Source: Cordia subcordata
Lineage: Eukaryota; Streptophyta; Magnoliopsida; Boraginales; Cordiaceae
DNA length: 64,000 nucleotides
Reading direction: 5' to 3'
NCBI GenBank assembly: GCA_028554755.1
Contig: JAPTOF010000003.1
Span: forward strand, 9,309,501-9,373,500
A model generated the notes under the pieces. The model had not been told where the DNA came from and made no database searches. It was given only the letters and a program-made list of their open reading frames with translations. The first letter of the stretch is position 1. Every line of letters starts with the position of its first letter. This document shows positions 12,372 to 25,185 of this stretch, one piece after another. Made by a program: the position numbers and the translations under genes.

Positions 12372-13639
12372 AAGGATCGACTATGAGGAAACCTTTTCAC
12401 AAGTAGCCATGTAAAGTCTATTAGGATACTCTTAGCCATCGTATGTCACTATGACTATGAGATATGACAGATGGACAACAAGACAGCATTTCTTAATGAG
12501 GATCTTGACAAAACCATCTATATGTCCCAACTAGATGGATACATTGTCGAGGCCCAAGAGAAACTAGTTTGTATGCTTAAGAATGGACTTAAGTAGGCAT
12601 CTCATGCATGGAACATCAAATGTGATCATCCAATCAAATTTTTGGTTTTGATCAAAATGTTGATGAACTATTTGTATATAAAAAGGGTAATGGAAAGGCT
12701 AAAGGTTTCCTAGTATTATATGTGGATGACATTTTTCTCATCGGTAATGATGTAGGGATGTTAATTTCCACAAAGATTCGGTTATTAACTAGATTTCAAA
12801 TGAAGGATTTGGGAGAAGCTAGCTATTTTCTAAATATTAAGCTTCTGCAAGATCGCAAGAATAAGAGGCTAACATTATCCGAAGCTCCCTTCATTAAGAA
12901 ATTGCTGGTTAAGTTGAATATGGTAGACTTTATGAAAGGATTCTTACCTACTCGACATAGGGTCACTCTATCTCAAGATCAGTGCCCTAAGGCACCTGAA
13001 GAGAAAGAATACATAAAGAAGATTTTGTATGCTTTAGTTGTCGAAAGTCTCATATATACCATGTTGTGTACCAGACCAGACATCTACTTTGTTGTAGGCA
13101 TGGTCAGCAAATATCAGCCAAATCTAGAGCCTGAACATTGAATAGCAGTCAAGCATATTATCAAGTATCATTGTAGAACAAAAGATTATGTGCTGGAATA
13201 CTGTACAAATGATTTAACGTCGTTGGCTTATACAAACTTGGAGAAGTATGAAGCAAAATTGCATTTCTGACTCGACCATAGAATTATAGTATGTAGCAGA
13301 GTTTAAAGTTGCAAAAAAGGCCATATGGTTGAAGAAGTTTCTAATTGTTCTAGTTATTTTTCCTACTATATAGAAGCCCACAGTGTTATGCTATGATAAC
13401 ATTGTTGTGATATTATAGTGTAAAGAGCACAAAAATCATAAGATGGGAAGAATATTGAAATGATGTACCATAATCTGTGAGTTTGTTAAGAGAAGGGATA
13501 TAGTGGTTAAAAATATCACTTCAGTAGAGAACTTAGCTAACCTATTCACTAAGACTATTCTAGAGAAGGTGTTTGAGAGACACATAGAGTCTGTGGGAGT
13601 TAGGTTCATTGGTAGAGATCTTTAGTGCAAGTAGAAGTC
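12372..13639 (+). pseudogene. Copia element 1, RT and RNase H end (decayed)
   Basis: This continues the copia body interrupted at 4176. IDYEETF-like coding begins at 12374, and a MDNKTAFLNEDLDK-like segment at about 12470. The reverse transcriptase active site LYVDD lies at 12717-12731. Downstream RT/RNase H motifs (TRPDIYFVVG near 13075, then KHIIKY) follow. The longest intact stretch is 139 codons (12722-13141), after which a stop falls in PEHW. The coding end (HIESVGVRFIG) leads into a degenerate polypurine tract (CAAGTAGAAGTC, 13628-13639) just before the LTR. Confidence 0.85.
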
Positions 13640-15753
13640 TGTTGGGGTTTGTATGCCCTAAAGATCAATTGGACATGATTATTTGAGATATTGTATGAAC
13701 TTAATAAAGGTTTTTTTTTCTTTCTATTAATGCTTACTATTTCCTTTTTGTACATTATCTATAATATGTATAATGTGATGCATATGTAAAAGACCATTGA
13801 CAATTAAAGACTTAGGTGTGCAGTGAGGCTGGACATATGGTAGGTCAAGTCTAGATTCAAGTAATGTCATAAATCAGTCTATAGTTGTATGGTAATATTG
13901 GGTGCTTTTCCAGGATAAGACTATAATGAGCAAGTTTCCTTGTAAAAATGACCTACCAAGGTTATAGGATGTGTTCCTAGACCTGACTCTTTATTGAGTG
14001 TATCACACATTGGGCTGGACCATGGTGAGTTAGTTTTCTATTAAATGTACTATGAACGAAAGAAAACACAAAGCTCATAGCTACTAAATGGCCAATGCTC
14101 TTAATCTCGAGCATATATGGATGAACTGATGAAGTCAAGGCTCAGTACTTTGATTCACTGTGGGTGAGACCTTGCATAGCTAGGTTCAATATCTTTGTGT
14201 ATCAGGTGTTGAGTTTCGGTCAGTTAAGACATGTTTATGCAATAATAGAATCTATGATCTCTCTTGGTCTTGTCTATATGGTTGTCTAAGTCAAGATCTA
14301 GTAGTATTACCCTTCAGAGATATTTCAACCATTTAACTTAAGAGTTGCTCTCAAGATCAGGTGTTGTATGACCAAAAGATGATTGATATGAAGGACTAAC
14401 CTATTCTAAGATTTAAATGTAGTTAAGGAGGTAATAGTACAGTTAAAGGACCAACCTTGGCTACAAGTGTACAACGAGAGGTGTTCTGGTCATTTTACCT
14501 AATAGGTCAAAGACAGAGGTCATTGTTGTGTGTGACAAGCTTCTGGCAATTAATAATTATCCTTGGAGTGCGGCTTTAGTCTTTTGGTGAAATAGTGTAG
14601 GGTCAAAATGGTCATTATGTTGCCTAAGGAAAGGTAAGGGCATTTTGGTCATTTTGGGAGCCAAGGATAGTTATGTCCTTTGGCCTCTCTACTAGTCGGT
14701 TATTGTTTTAAGCTTGTTTATGTTTCTTGGTTAACTGTCTTATTTTGGTCACTTTCAAAATTGGGAGATATATATATGCATTAGGATTCTTGATTAGGAA
14801 ATTGCTTTATCTAATTTCCTATTAATTCAAGAATTGTTGCATGGTCTATTATAGCAATTGCTATTTGTCATATCTCTAGTCACTCAGGCTCTTAAGTCTT
14901 TGAATAGGATCTTATAATCCTTTAAGTCTTACTAATTAAATCATGAAATGAAATTATAAAGTCAAAAGATAATTCAATTATCTTTTAATTTCAAGATTTC
15001 ATATTAATTGAACCTGGGGCTCTTGCTAGCTAGAATTAGGCACCTAGGACTTGGCTAAAGTAGTTCATGTAGGGTCTTATCTAGTTGGAATACAAGAGGG
15101 ACAAAGATAGGAGATTTTGTGGAAGCCAAACCTATCTCTCAAACAACCTATGTCTTTCAAGTTGACTAGACTTCTATAGATAAAACGAACCAAGACACTT
15201 TTATATACCATAAGCTAAAAGATTTATCAAACAGTTTTTTTTGGACTAGTGTTGGATGCCTAACACATAAGGGTTTTAAAAAACACTCTCTTCTTCTCCC
15301 TTTAGTTCTACCAAAACAAAGAGAAAGCAAGAAATATTCGAGAACATCTCCCATCCAAGATAGTTGTTAGCTTTTAGAAAAAAACACAAATGATCAGCTG
15401 TTATCTTTGTAATTCCCGTGACAGCCTGCGTGACTCCAATTTTAGGTTTAATCAGTTGTTCGTTCACCGTCGGATCGAGCTCAAATTTTAATATCATTCC
15501 TAATGTCCACGGCTTCACATCCTATGGTGGATTGTGATTTGGAAGTCAAGACAACGTCCAAACCTACTATCAAATTCGTTGCACATTTTGTGTCTAGAAG
15601 GCAATTTTCTATTTTAACTATATTTAATGCTTCAAATCCTATACATGTATAGTGATGTTTATTATACAAGAATCGTTTTTGCCATTTCTAAGCTGTGTAA
15701 TAATAAAACTAAATGCCTAAGTTTCATCTACCACACACCTATTAGATCTAACA
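13640..15753 (+). repeat. Copia LTR shared by two tandem elements (2114 bp)
   Basis: The LTR begins TGTTGGGGTTTGTATG straight after the polypurine-like tract of copia 1 and ends AGATCTAACA at 15753, straight before a Met-tRNA primer site. It is therefore the 3' LTR of the first copia and the 5' LTR of the second. A TATATATATGC run near 14770 could be a promoter element, which is unproven. No coding sequence lies inside. Confidence 0.8.
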
Positions 15754-15755
15754 AC

Positions 15756-15768
15756 TGGTATTAGAGCC
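15756..15768 (+). promoter_or_regulatory. Initiator-Met tRNA primer binding site
   Basis: TGGTATTAGAGCC differs from the canonical copia site TGGTATCAGAGCC by one C-to-T change and sits 2 bp after the LTR end. Confidence 0.85.
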
Positions 15769-17490
15769 ATAGTTACCACTATACATGCTTAGGGTTTAGC
15801 CTAGAAGGCTAGAACTGAAATGAGACACTAGAATACATTTTGTTGATGGCGAGATTAAGACATTTTTTATGTGTGTTCTTTGCTAGAAATATGCTAACAA
15901 TGCAGGTTTAGTGGTCCTTCATGATGGTTTGAATGTATGATGATTTAGAATGGTTGTACGGTCATCATAGGTTGACCATACGGAATTTTTTACGTGTAAT
16001 TAGTTTGGTGGAAAATTTTTGTTGCTTCATTTAAAAGAAGAATAGGTGTGGCATTTTTTGGGTGCCAAATTTTGTGTTTCTTGTAATATGTAAGAGCTAG
16101 AATATGTTTCTTGGCAATTTTACATGTAATCAAATGCCATAAAGGAGCTTGCAAAGGTGTTCTTAGATAATATGGTAACCAAAGTCCTTGGAGGTAATGT
16201 TCATGACTTAGGGAAATATGGGCTTAGTGTGCATGTGTCTAGCAAGCAGGGAGAAGCCCAAAGCATCCAAGAAGGATTGAGATAGGCTTGTAGCCCAGAG
16301 AGCAAAATAGTAACCAAAGCAAATGTTCTATGAGTTTTGGGCCTTTTGAGCCCAAAGCATTTACGCGAAGCCATTATGAGAGGACCTTGTTTTATGGGTG
16401 TTTCCATTATTTTTTATGTTATTTATGCTTTCATGTGTATGGTTATATATTTCAAACATCACATTTCCATATAGTCCACCAAGCAGGGTTCAAAAATTGG
16501 CAAGCCCTTAGTATTGGAATAGTACAAAGTTGGCTAAGTTCTAATAGTCTAAGTTGCTTAGACAAGATAACCGATAATCAATTAAGTCTAAGAAAGCAAA
16601 CTTCAAAGACTACATTGGTTAAGATTAAGTAGTGGACTCTCAATCCTAAGAATTATAGAACTTAACTTGATAACTTCGGTAATGCGTACCTAAAGGATCA
16701 TAATCCAGTTTAGGTCCATTTTTCATTTATGGTAGTAAACAAGGTTGTAATAACACAAAGAGGATTTAACAATCCAAAGAGTGTTTAGATATACAACTAT
16801 TGGTACCAAGACTAAATAGAGAATTATAAAGCCCTTTAAGTTAAAAGATTAAGTGGGAGAGGGGATTGGAAAAACCTTATGGCTTCCCATATCTGGTTTA
16901 TGCTAAGAGTATGAGGCATTAACCTTCCTGTTAGAGGGTGTCACCTTAACTTAGATCAAGCAAGGTGGACTTAAGGTACACATCACAACGGTGTTAGGAA
17001 AAGTTCGGCTACCCCGTTGATGGAGTTCGTTTTCTAAAGATCACCTCACTGTACGTGGATATGGGTTAATGTCCCCATCAGAGGACTTGAATGTAGAAAA
17101 TGCAGGGGAATGATACCAAAGAATGGTTAATCACACTCAACTTGAATAACGAGAGTGGATATCCTGTCGATAGAGCTTTCTAGGATATTCAAGAAGCCAA
17201 ACAAAACAATGATCGAATCTCATTAGGTAGTGTCTACCTAGATAGTGACATTTGGATAAGTTTAGCTTAGCTCAACTATTTATGAGTTCGACCATCCTGT
17301 TGATGGAGTTCAAGTAATAGGGTTAAGACACTGTCATAAGGTTGTTATTTTAAGGGTTAATCTAGAAAAGGTAATAGTGAAAAGTAGATGTATGTCTTTC
17401 CATAGCTAACATACATAATTACATATACATCCTTGAATTTATTATGTTTTATTAATTACCTTATTCTTGTTATTATGTATCTAGAAAACA
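15769..17490 (+). other. Copia 2 leader, non-coding
   Basis: This is 1.7 kb between the primer site and the gag start, with no supported ORF. It holds several spaced copies of a motif like CCTGTTGATGGAGTTC (about 17013, a diverged copy at 17163, and 17295), often beside runs describing a GGGTTAA-type sequence. This may be a packaging or leader repeat; nothing in the sequence proves that. Confidence 0.5.
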
Positions 17491-20400
17491 AATGCCTTCG
17501 TTTAATTCATTACCCACAAATCTTTCAAAGCATAAGCTCATTGGAGAGAATTTTATTGATGGAAGAGATTGCAAGTATGTTCTCATAACTCCTTGTCTAG
17601 TTGTTAGGGCTAACTCTAATGACGTTGTCCTTAAGGCCAAGCAGAAATGGCAAAAGGCCAACAACATATCTAAGGGCTATATGTTGAACTCCATGTCAGA
17701 TGTTTTGCAGGTTTGTATATTAAGGCACAACAATAGTAAGGGAAATCATGACCTTTCTATCTGAAATGTTTGCCGATCAAAGCAAGCCTGCTAGGCAAGC
17801 TGCTTTGAGTGAAGGGGTCTCCATCCAACTAAATTTGAACTTAATGGAGCTAACTAAGGAGCTTAAAGCAGCTGAGGCTTTCAAAAAGCCCATGGGAAAT
17901 ATTTCAAGCCTGGTTTAAAGGGCCACTGGAAGAAAGATTGCCCTAAGAACCGGGCTTTGGGGTAACAGTTATGCCTCAAGCTCTTTACATTGTTTAGCGG
18001 TTGATTCTACGGTTTCTTGGATAGTAGGTTCTAGAGCCACTAACCACATTTGCAATTCCATGCATGGGTTTTAGGTGATATGGGAGCTCAATAGAGGTAA
18101 ATTTGCCCTTCGTGTTGTCACTGTAGTGAAAGTTTGGGCGGCTGCAATTGGAATAATTTGTTTCATTTATCTCCCATTACAATTACAGCACTTAATACAG
18201 AGCAAACAAATAAACCACTTAAAAGGAAAGTTCCTCATACCAAACACACTTACTTATGGCACTTACACTTGGGACCTATTAGTCATAAACGTATAAAGAT
18301 GCTAGTTGAAGATAGATCTTTAGGTTTATTAGAACTTGAGAATCTTCCTTAATGTGATTCATGTCTAAAAGATAAGATGACTAAAAGGTCCTTTCCTTCT
18401 AAGGACCAATGTGCCAAGGATGTATTGGAGTTGGTACATGTTGAAATATGTGGTTGCATGAGCAAGCCAGCTAAACGGGGGTATGAGTATTTCATTTCAC
18501 TTACTGATGATTACTCAACGTATGGATGTATTCATCTAACGCGACGTAGATATGATATTGGATATTCCCATTGGCATACTGGAATGGCCTCAAAAGAAAT
18601 AGCTATTCTAGTTTTCAATTTTCATTCTCTAGTTTGGTACAATAAATCAAAGTTATAAAGCCCATTTCATAGGAATGGTCCTTTCATGATGAAGTTAGAA
18701 AACTCATTCCTTACCTTGAACCAAGGAATGGTTTTCCAACATAAGTGGAAAAGATAAGAATTATAGTGGAAATCATAAAAAAAATAACTTATCTTTCATT
18801 TTCTCTTTTGAATTTTGTTGTGAAAAATGGAAACTTAAAATTTTGAAAAATTAAAAAAAATTAAAATTAAAAAAATCAAATTCAAATTTTAGAAAGTACA
18901 TGTTTCTCACTTTCTTTCTTGTTTCCTCTTTTTTTTTTTTTACTCTTTTCTAGCTCTACGACATGTGTCTTTTTACTGATTAGTTAAATTCTCTCCCTCA
19001 ATTATGATGAAATAGAAAACTTATCAAAATATAATGTTAAAATTGAAAATGATAAAGTAAGTAGTGCTAAGTATTTATTGTCTATTAGAAGATTGGCAAG
19101 ACTATTTGTATTTCTATTAATTTTGTAAAAAATATTAATCAAGTTTCTTTTGAATATTTAACTTCTTCTCTTTTGAAATTGTTTAGCAATTTATTAATAC
19201 TGTTTAACTGGAACAATGATTTTTTTAGTTTTTTCCTTAAAATTTATAAATTTATGATATGATATTGGATATGTACTTGTTTAAAATTGCACCAAAAATT
19301 TTAAGTATTAGATATAATTTAAATTTATGTCAAATCAAAGAATAAGAGCATTGATAAATTGAATTGGTTTTTAATTCTATTTCAACTTGTGAAAATATTT
19401 GACCTAGTACGTGAGATAAAACCAGACATGTCATTCTACCTTTTATTATGTCTATGACTAAACACAAGAAGTAGAATAAGTATTCAAGGGGCATTCTATC
19501 TTGAATTCTATTCTGCCTTGAATGACTATTCCTTTCCCAACTATTCTATCATACAAAGTATACCATTAGATATGATAGAGGAGGTGAATATCTCTCAAGT
19601 AAGTTCAGGGAATATATTGCGGTAAGGGATAGTGGCGCAGTTAACTGGACATGGCTGTCTCTAGTAGAATGGTGTATCAGAAAAAAGGAACCATACCTTC
19701 TTAGACATGGTTAGGTCAGTGACGAGCCATGCATCATTGCCTATATCTTTTTTGGGGTATGCCCTAGATATAACATTATATATTTTGAATCTGGTACCTC
19801 TTAAGTCAATATTTAAGACTTTACATGAGATATGGATAGGACACAAACCTAGTTTGGTCACTTACATATTTGGGAATGTCTAGCTTAAGTGTTGAGTAAT
19901 AGTTCTTTGAAAGTAGAGCCAAGATCTTAATTGTGCTACTTCATAGGGTATCTTAAAGGGACTAGAGGTAAGATCTTTTACAACCCTAAGGAGCAGAAAG
20001 TGCTTATAAGCACATAAGCCAAGTATCTTGAGAAAAAAGTTGTGATCCAGAAAACACCTGATTATGGAGAGTCTCTAGAGGAGATTATTCAAGAATCTCT
20101 TGATGTATATGTGACTATTGTGGATAAGAAAGAATGGTAAATTACACCTGTTACACCAGACCCTCGTCGTAGAGGGATAATTCCAAGATAACTTGATAGA
20201 TAATAGAGAGAGTCTTTCTAGGCTACTTCAGAGGACAGGCATAGGATCCCATTAGTTACAATAAAGCAGTATGGATGCTACTCACTGGCACAAGGTAATA
20301 GACTCCGAGATAGAGTCAATGTACTATAACAATGTTTGAGATCTTGTAGAAGAACCTAAAGGGGTCAAATGCATAGGGTTTAAGTGGATCTACATGAGAA

Positions 20401-21258
20401 AGAGAGGTCCTAATAAGAAGATAGAAACCTTCAAAGCAAGGTTGGTGGCAAAGGATGCATTTAGAAAGAAAAGGTCGATTACGAGGAAACCTTTTAACCA
20501 ATAGCCATGCTAAAGTCTATTAGCATAATCTTGGCCATCGCATGTCACTCTGACTATAAGATATGACAAATGGACGTCAAGACAGCATTTCTAAATAGGG
20601 AGCTTGACAAAACCATCTATATGTCCCAACCAGATGGATACATTGTTGAAAGCCAAGAGGACATAGTTTGTAAGCTTAAGAAGTCCATTGTGGCCTTAAG
20701 CAGGCATCTCGTGCATAAAACATCAAATTTGATCATGCAATCAAATCTTTTGGTTTTGATCAAAATATTGATGAATTGTGAGTTTATAAAAAGGGAAATG
20801 GAAATGTTGTGGGTTTCCTAGTATTGTATGTGGATAACATTCTACTCTTTGGTAATAATGTAGGGATGTTAACGTCCATAAAGATTTGGCTATCAACTCA
20901 ATTTCAAATGAAGGATTTGGGAGAAGCCAGCCATGTTCTAAGGATTAAGCTTCTGTAAGATCGCAAGAACAAGAGGCTAACATTATCCCAAGCTCCTTAC
21001 ATAGAGAAATTACTGGTTAAGTTTAATATGGCAGACTTCTAGAAGGGATTCTTACATACTAGACATGGGGTCACTTTATCTTGAGATCAATGTCCTAAGA
21101 ACATGAAGAGAAGGAATACATGAGGAAGATTTCGTATGCTTTAGCTGTCGGAAGTCTCATATACACCAAGTTGTGTACAAGATTAAACATCTGCTTTGCT
21201 ATAGGCAAGGTTAACAGATATCAGCCAAATCCAGGGCCTGAGCATTGGATCATGGTTG
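17491..21258 (+). pseudogene. Ty1/copia element 2, gag to RT (decayed)
   Basis: Gag starts at 17492 (MPSFNSLPTNLSKHKL). A degraded zinc knuckle lies near 17905-17950 and protease traces near 18010-18130. The pre-integrase HHCC region is at 18230-18380 and the integrase core at 18400-18550. A MITE follows, then the rest of integrase (19569-19960). The reverse transcriptase has MDVKTAFLNRELDK at 20570 and a LYVDN version of the active site near 20826. Stops and frameshifts are frequent. The copy ends inside the PEHW motif at about 21250, where a gypsy LTR begins. Domain order and breakpoints parallel copia 1. Confidence 0.85.
18566..19565. mobile_element. Same Harbinger-type MITE, second copia copy
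   Basis: The right end is the same as in copia 1: an ATACC-type terminus, then TTAGATATGATAGAGGAGG. The left end is worn: CCCATTGGCATACTGGAATGGCC matches the left terminus, but the integrase stretch before it has been lost and replaced by a short GATATGATATTGGAT filler that also occurs inside the MITE at about 19255. The inside is about 120 bp longer than the copy at 2385-3265. Confidence 0.65.
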
Positions 21259-22455
21259 ATGCAAAAAGTAAGATCACAAAGAAAATGCCCATAAGTGCAC
21301 GGGTCATGATAGTACAATGTACGAAAGTGGGGTCGTATTCTACAGGGAGGCTAAACGTGTATGGTCCTAAGCTATATGTAACTTAGAAAGCTATGTATGG
21401 TGACCTAAACTACAATCTTTTTGTTTTTGGATTGAGTAGAGTTTGGGAAAATAAACCTAATCTAAAGTCAAGAAAAATAAAGTATGTATGTATGGAAATA
21501 GGGGAATCAAGCTATTTAAGTCAAACACTAGAAAGGGGAATAGGGCGACTTCCACTTGCATATGGGTACTTACTATGTTCTTGTTAGGGCTCTACGATGG
21601 ATTTTCTGGGTTGCTTTTGTTTAGAATCCTAAGTATCCACCTTATTATTCTCTAGGCTTCTGTGTGGGTCTATCCCTAGGTGGATTCTCTTAGAGTATAG
21701 CATGCTCTTTATGGCCTAGGATTTTAGGACTAATTACTTAGGGTTCTAGGAGACATAGATTGATCTTACCCTAGTATCTAAATCGTTGGCTGGGTTTAAA
21801 GCCAAGCCCTAGTCCATCTAAGGTTGACTAACCTAACTGGAAATGTATTGGCTGGGTTTAAAGCCAAATGAGACTCAACTAGGGCTAGCCTTTAGCTAAG
21901 CACCATCAATCGTTTATCACATTAACGGGTCAAGCATTAAAGCGCAAGTGTGAACACATCTAGGGCATGGAATTCATGAATATATTGACATATCCAACTA
22001 CTAAACACAGACATGTGTAGATTACACCAATTTAAGCAATAACACCCAACATGGAGGCAATTGAAACTAATCTTGCTATTAAGGCATGCAAACACATATT
22101 TAGACATGTATGAATGCATTAGCCACTTGATAGATTCATCACATAAACACATAGACATGCTCACATAACTATTTAGAAGTGATCAATAGCAATAAGCTTC
22201 AACATATATACATGTTACTTCGTTAAGGCATATTGTCAAACACTTAGACATGTATGAAAATTAGCCATTGAAACCCTAAGAACAAAGCATATATATAAAT
22301 CCATCAAGTACCCATAACAATAATGTAATAAATCAACCTATAAAACAAGTGTTAATCACCCTAACATGCTCTAATCAAACATAGAATAAACTAGGACAAA
22401 AGGGAGATAAAGTGTCATCCCTTTCATCCTTAGCCATCTCTTTACAATCTATGAG
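21259..22455 (-). repeat. Gypsy LTR fragment interrupting copia 2
   Basis: The fragment begins TGATGCAAAAAGT in the middle of copia RNase H coding and contains GGGGTCGTATTCTACAGGG, matching the equivalent part of the other gypsy LTRs. From 21884 it is collinear with window positions 1-545. Homology stops near 22455, before the expected LTR end, so about 0.7 kb is missing. The offset between copies suggests a full length near 1.9 kb, close to the solo LTR at 25186-27052. Confidence 0.7.
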
Positions 22456-23770
22456 AAAATGTTATCATCGTTTGGATGGCCTTGGCAGCCTCTTCAACTA
22501 CGTCTATCAGAGGATAAGAGCATTCATAAGTATCTCATTTGAATCAGCTAACACCCTGATACGTCTTGTCTTTGATTTTCGCACTGACATCAACGATGGC
22601 GTCATGCACTTGGATCTTAAAACCATCCTACAATGACAACATGACTCGTTCGACTAATTCTGGTCTTGAGGCATCACCACTAAGCTGTTACATCTCTTGT
22701 CGTCAACTCGATGGTAATATGGTAATAGCAACTTACTCTATATCGGTTGGATTTGATGTTGTCACATCTGTATTCGAGATGAAAGGGGCTATCAAAGGAT
22801 TGTTATCTCCATCAACCTTTGTCAATGGACCTTTGCTTCGAGTATTCTAGGCCATATCTGAAGTGGCTCCCACCGAGTGTGCAAGAAATTGTTTGCTTGG
22901 AAAAACTCTCACTAGGCCACATACCCTTGGCCAAAGTCTTAACCAAGTGCTTCTCATGCATGAAGGCCTTACCTTCTTGCATCGCTAAGGTGGCCTCGCA
23001 GTTTCCTCTCACAACTTCACGAAAGTGGATTCTTTATCCCTCTGCCTCAAACACGATCCAAGGATGTTTTATGGTATGTGATATAGACTCCTCAATCATA
23101 ATAAAATCAAAGCAAGGATCAACTTGATTACAGTGAAGCCAAGCCATTGAAATTTTATTACAAATAATCTTTAGAAAATGAAGCAGAACCACAAACTAAT
23201 ATTGGGAATTTAAATAACAAAGGACCGTCGCTGTTGCCAATTACACTATAAACCTAGTTATAGCGCAATTGATCTCGCCATAAAGATAATTACAATAAGG
23301 AGACTGGAAAAACCAATGCCACAAAGCTAATTTCAACAAAGGCGAGAAGGCCGTAAACCTAATTACAACAAAGTCGTAAACTTAATTACAATAAAAAAAG
23401 GAAAATCTAGGACATAAAGTTGATTACAACAATGAGATTTTTACTATCTAAACTAAATACTGCTATGCTATGACATGACCAAGCTAAGACTAAGCTATGA
23501 AGAGCTAAATGTAGAAGATAAAGATTGGTGGTTCTGGGATTCTTCTAGTCATTGTCTAGCTTTTTCACTTGATCATCCTTGAAATCTCTCAACGGTCTTT
23601 GATTTTAGAGCTTTCTCAAGACGTTGGGTTATGAACGAGTCTCTTACTTAACCTTTACTCAGCAATTGGCACCACACGTGGTTTATTCTAACCTATTCTC
23701 CTTTATTTGGAATTAATCACGTGCATCGCACAAATTTATTTGTTTTCAAGCTCTAAATCGGCTGAAATGC
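22456..23770. other. Unrecognised decayed sequence
   Basis: This is 1.3 kb with no confident assignment. On the - strand, 22690-22460 shows a protein-like reading with SGDASRPELVERVML and, past a stop, DGFKIQVHDAIVDVSAKIKD, but frames are broken. Positions 23150-23450 repeat AATTACAACAAAG-like phrases. A TGGTGCCAATTGCTGAG sequence on the - strand near 23670 faintly resembles a gypsy primer site. It may be an old gypsy body or a captured gene fragment. Confidence 0.35.
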
Positions 23771-25185
23771 TTCTCTAGGCCGTGAGTTCGAACTTTTCTT
23801 TCTTTAGCCTATCTCTCACATAATCCATCCCTTCAGCCTTTTGGTTGACATAGTGTGAAATTTGAGTGAAACACATACGAATAGATTCAAGACGTGTTAC
23901 AAGTGTATATGTCTCATTACAATCAATACCTTCCTCTTGATTGTATGCTTGGGCAACCAATCTAGTTTTGTTTCTAACAACAATGGCATTTTCATCAAGT
24001 TTGTTTTTAAAGACCTATTTAGTTCTAATAGCTGATTGTTTCTTAGGTTTTTCACCAAGTTTCCATACTTTGTTGCACTCAAATTGGTTTAGCTCTTCTT
24101 GTTAGCCATTATCAAGCAAGGCTTCTTTCACATTCTTAGGCTCAACATAGGGTAAGATTGCTTGATATTGGCAATAAGAATTAACATTACCTCTTGTTCT
24201 TATTGCTTGGATCACCAATAATTTGATCTATAAGATGATCTTTTACATGTTTCCATACTCTAGGCAAATCTCTATGTTCAATTGTGATTGACTCATCCTT
24301 TTCTTCATCTTGTTCTTCATCGTTTTCATGTTCTTCTTGGGATGGAACATCTTTATTTTGCTCTTGGAAAATTTCTATGCTCTTTTCATAATTTGTAATT
24401 TTTTATGATTCTTTCATCAATTGCATTTCATCTATAATATCATCAAGTTCCTTCCTCAACCAAAAAGGGCTAGATTAATCAAACTTTACATGCATAGATT
24501 CTTCAATTATACAATCTTGTTTGATATACCTTATAAGTCTTACTTCTTGTAGAATATCCAAAAAACACCTTCATATGACTTAGAATTGAACTTACCTAGG
24601 CATTCCTTGGTATTCAAAACATAGCATTTATATCTAAATATCTTGAAGGAAACAGTGTTCAATTTCCTTTTGTTCCATAATTTATATGGTGTTTTCTTCA
24701 AGAAAGGTCTAATAAGCACAAGATTAAGCACATAGCAACAAGTATTTACCGCTTTGGAGCCATGTTCATTCAACATTATTCTTCCATTTCTTGAATGGTT
24801 CGGTTCTTTGTCTCAAGGACCCCATTTTGTTAAGGCATGCAAGGTGCCAAAAAGGCATTCTCAATGCCAAATTGTTCATAGAAATAAAAAAAGATGTATT
24901 CACAAATTATTTGCCATTATCACTATGAATGCTCTTTATGAAATAACCCTTTTCGTTTTGCACCATTTAGCAAAATCTAGAGAACTTATTAAAGGTGTTG
25001 CTTTTTGATGTAAGAGACAAGGCCCAAGTATATCTAGTGCAATCATCAACAATCACAAGTACATACCAAGAACCACCTAAGCTAGCAACATTCATAGGTC
25101 TACGAAGATCTATGTGAACAAGTTCAAGATCTCTAGATGTAACGACTCTATTAATTGGCTTAACAAAAAGATTTATGTTGTTTCC

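Noticed and set aside
23665..23690. Gypsy primer site (TGGTGCCAATTGCTGAG)
   Set aside because: It matches the known primer sites only loosely and no LTR end of TG/CA type could be fixed beside it.
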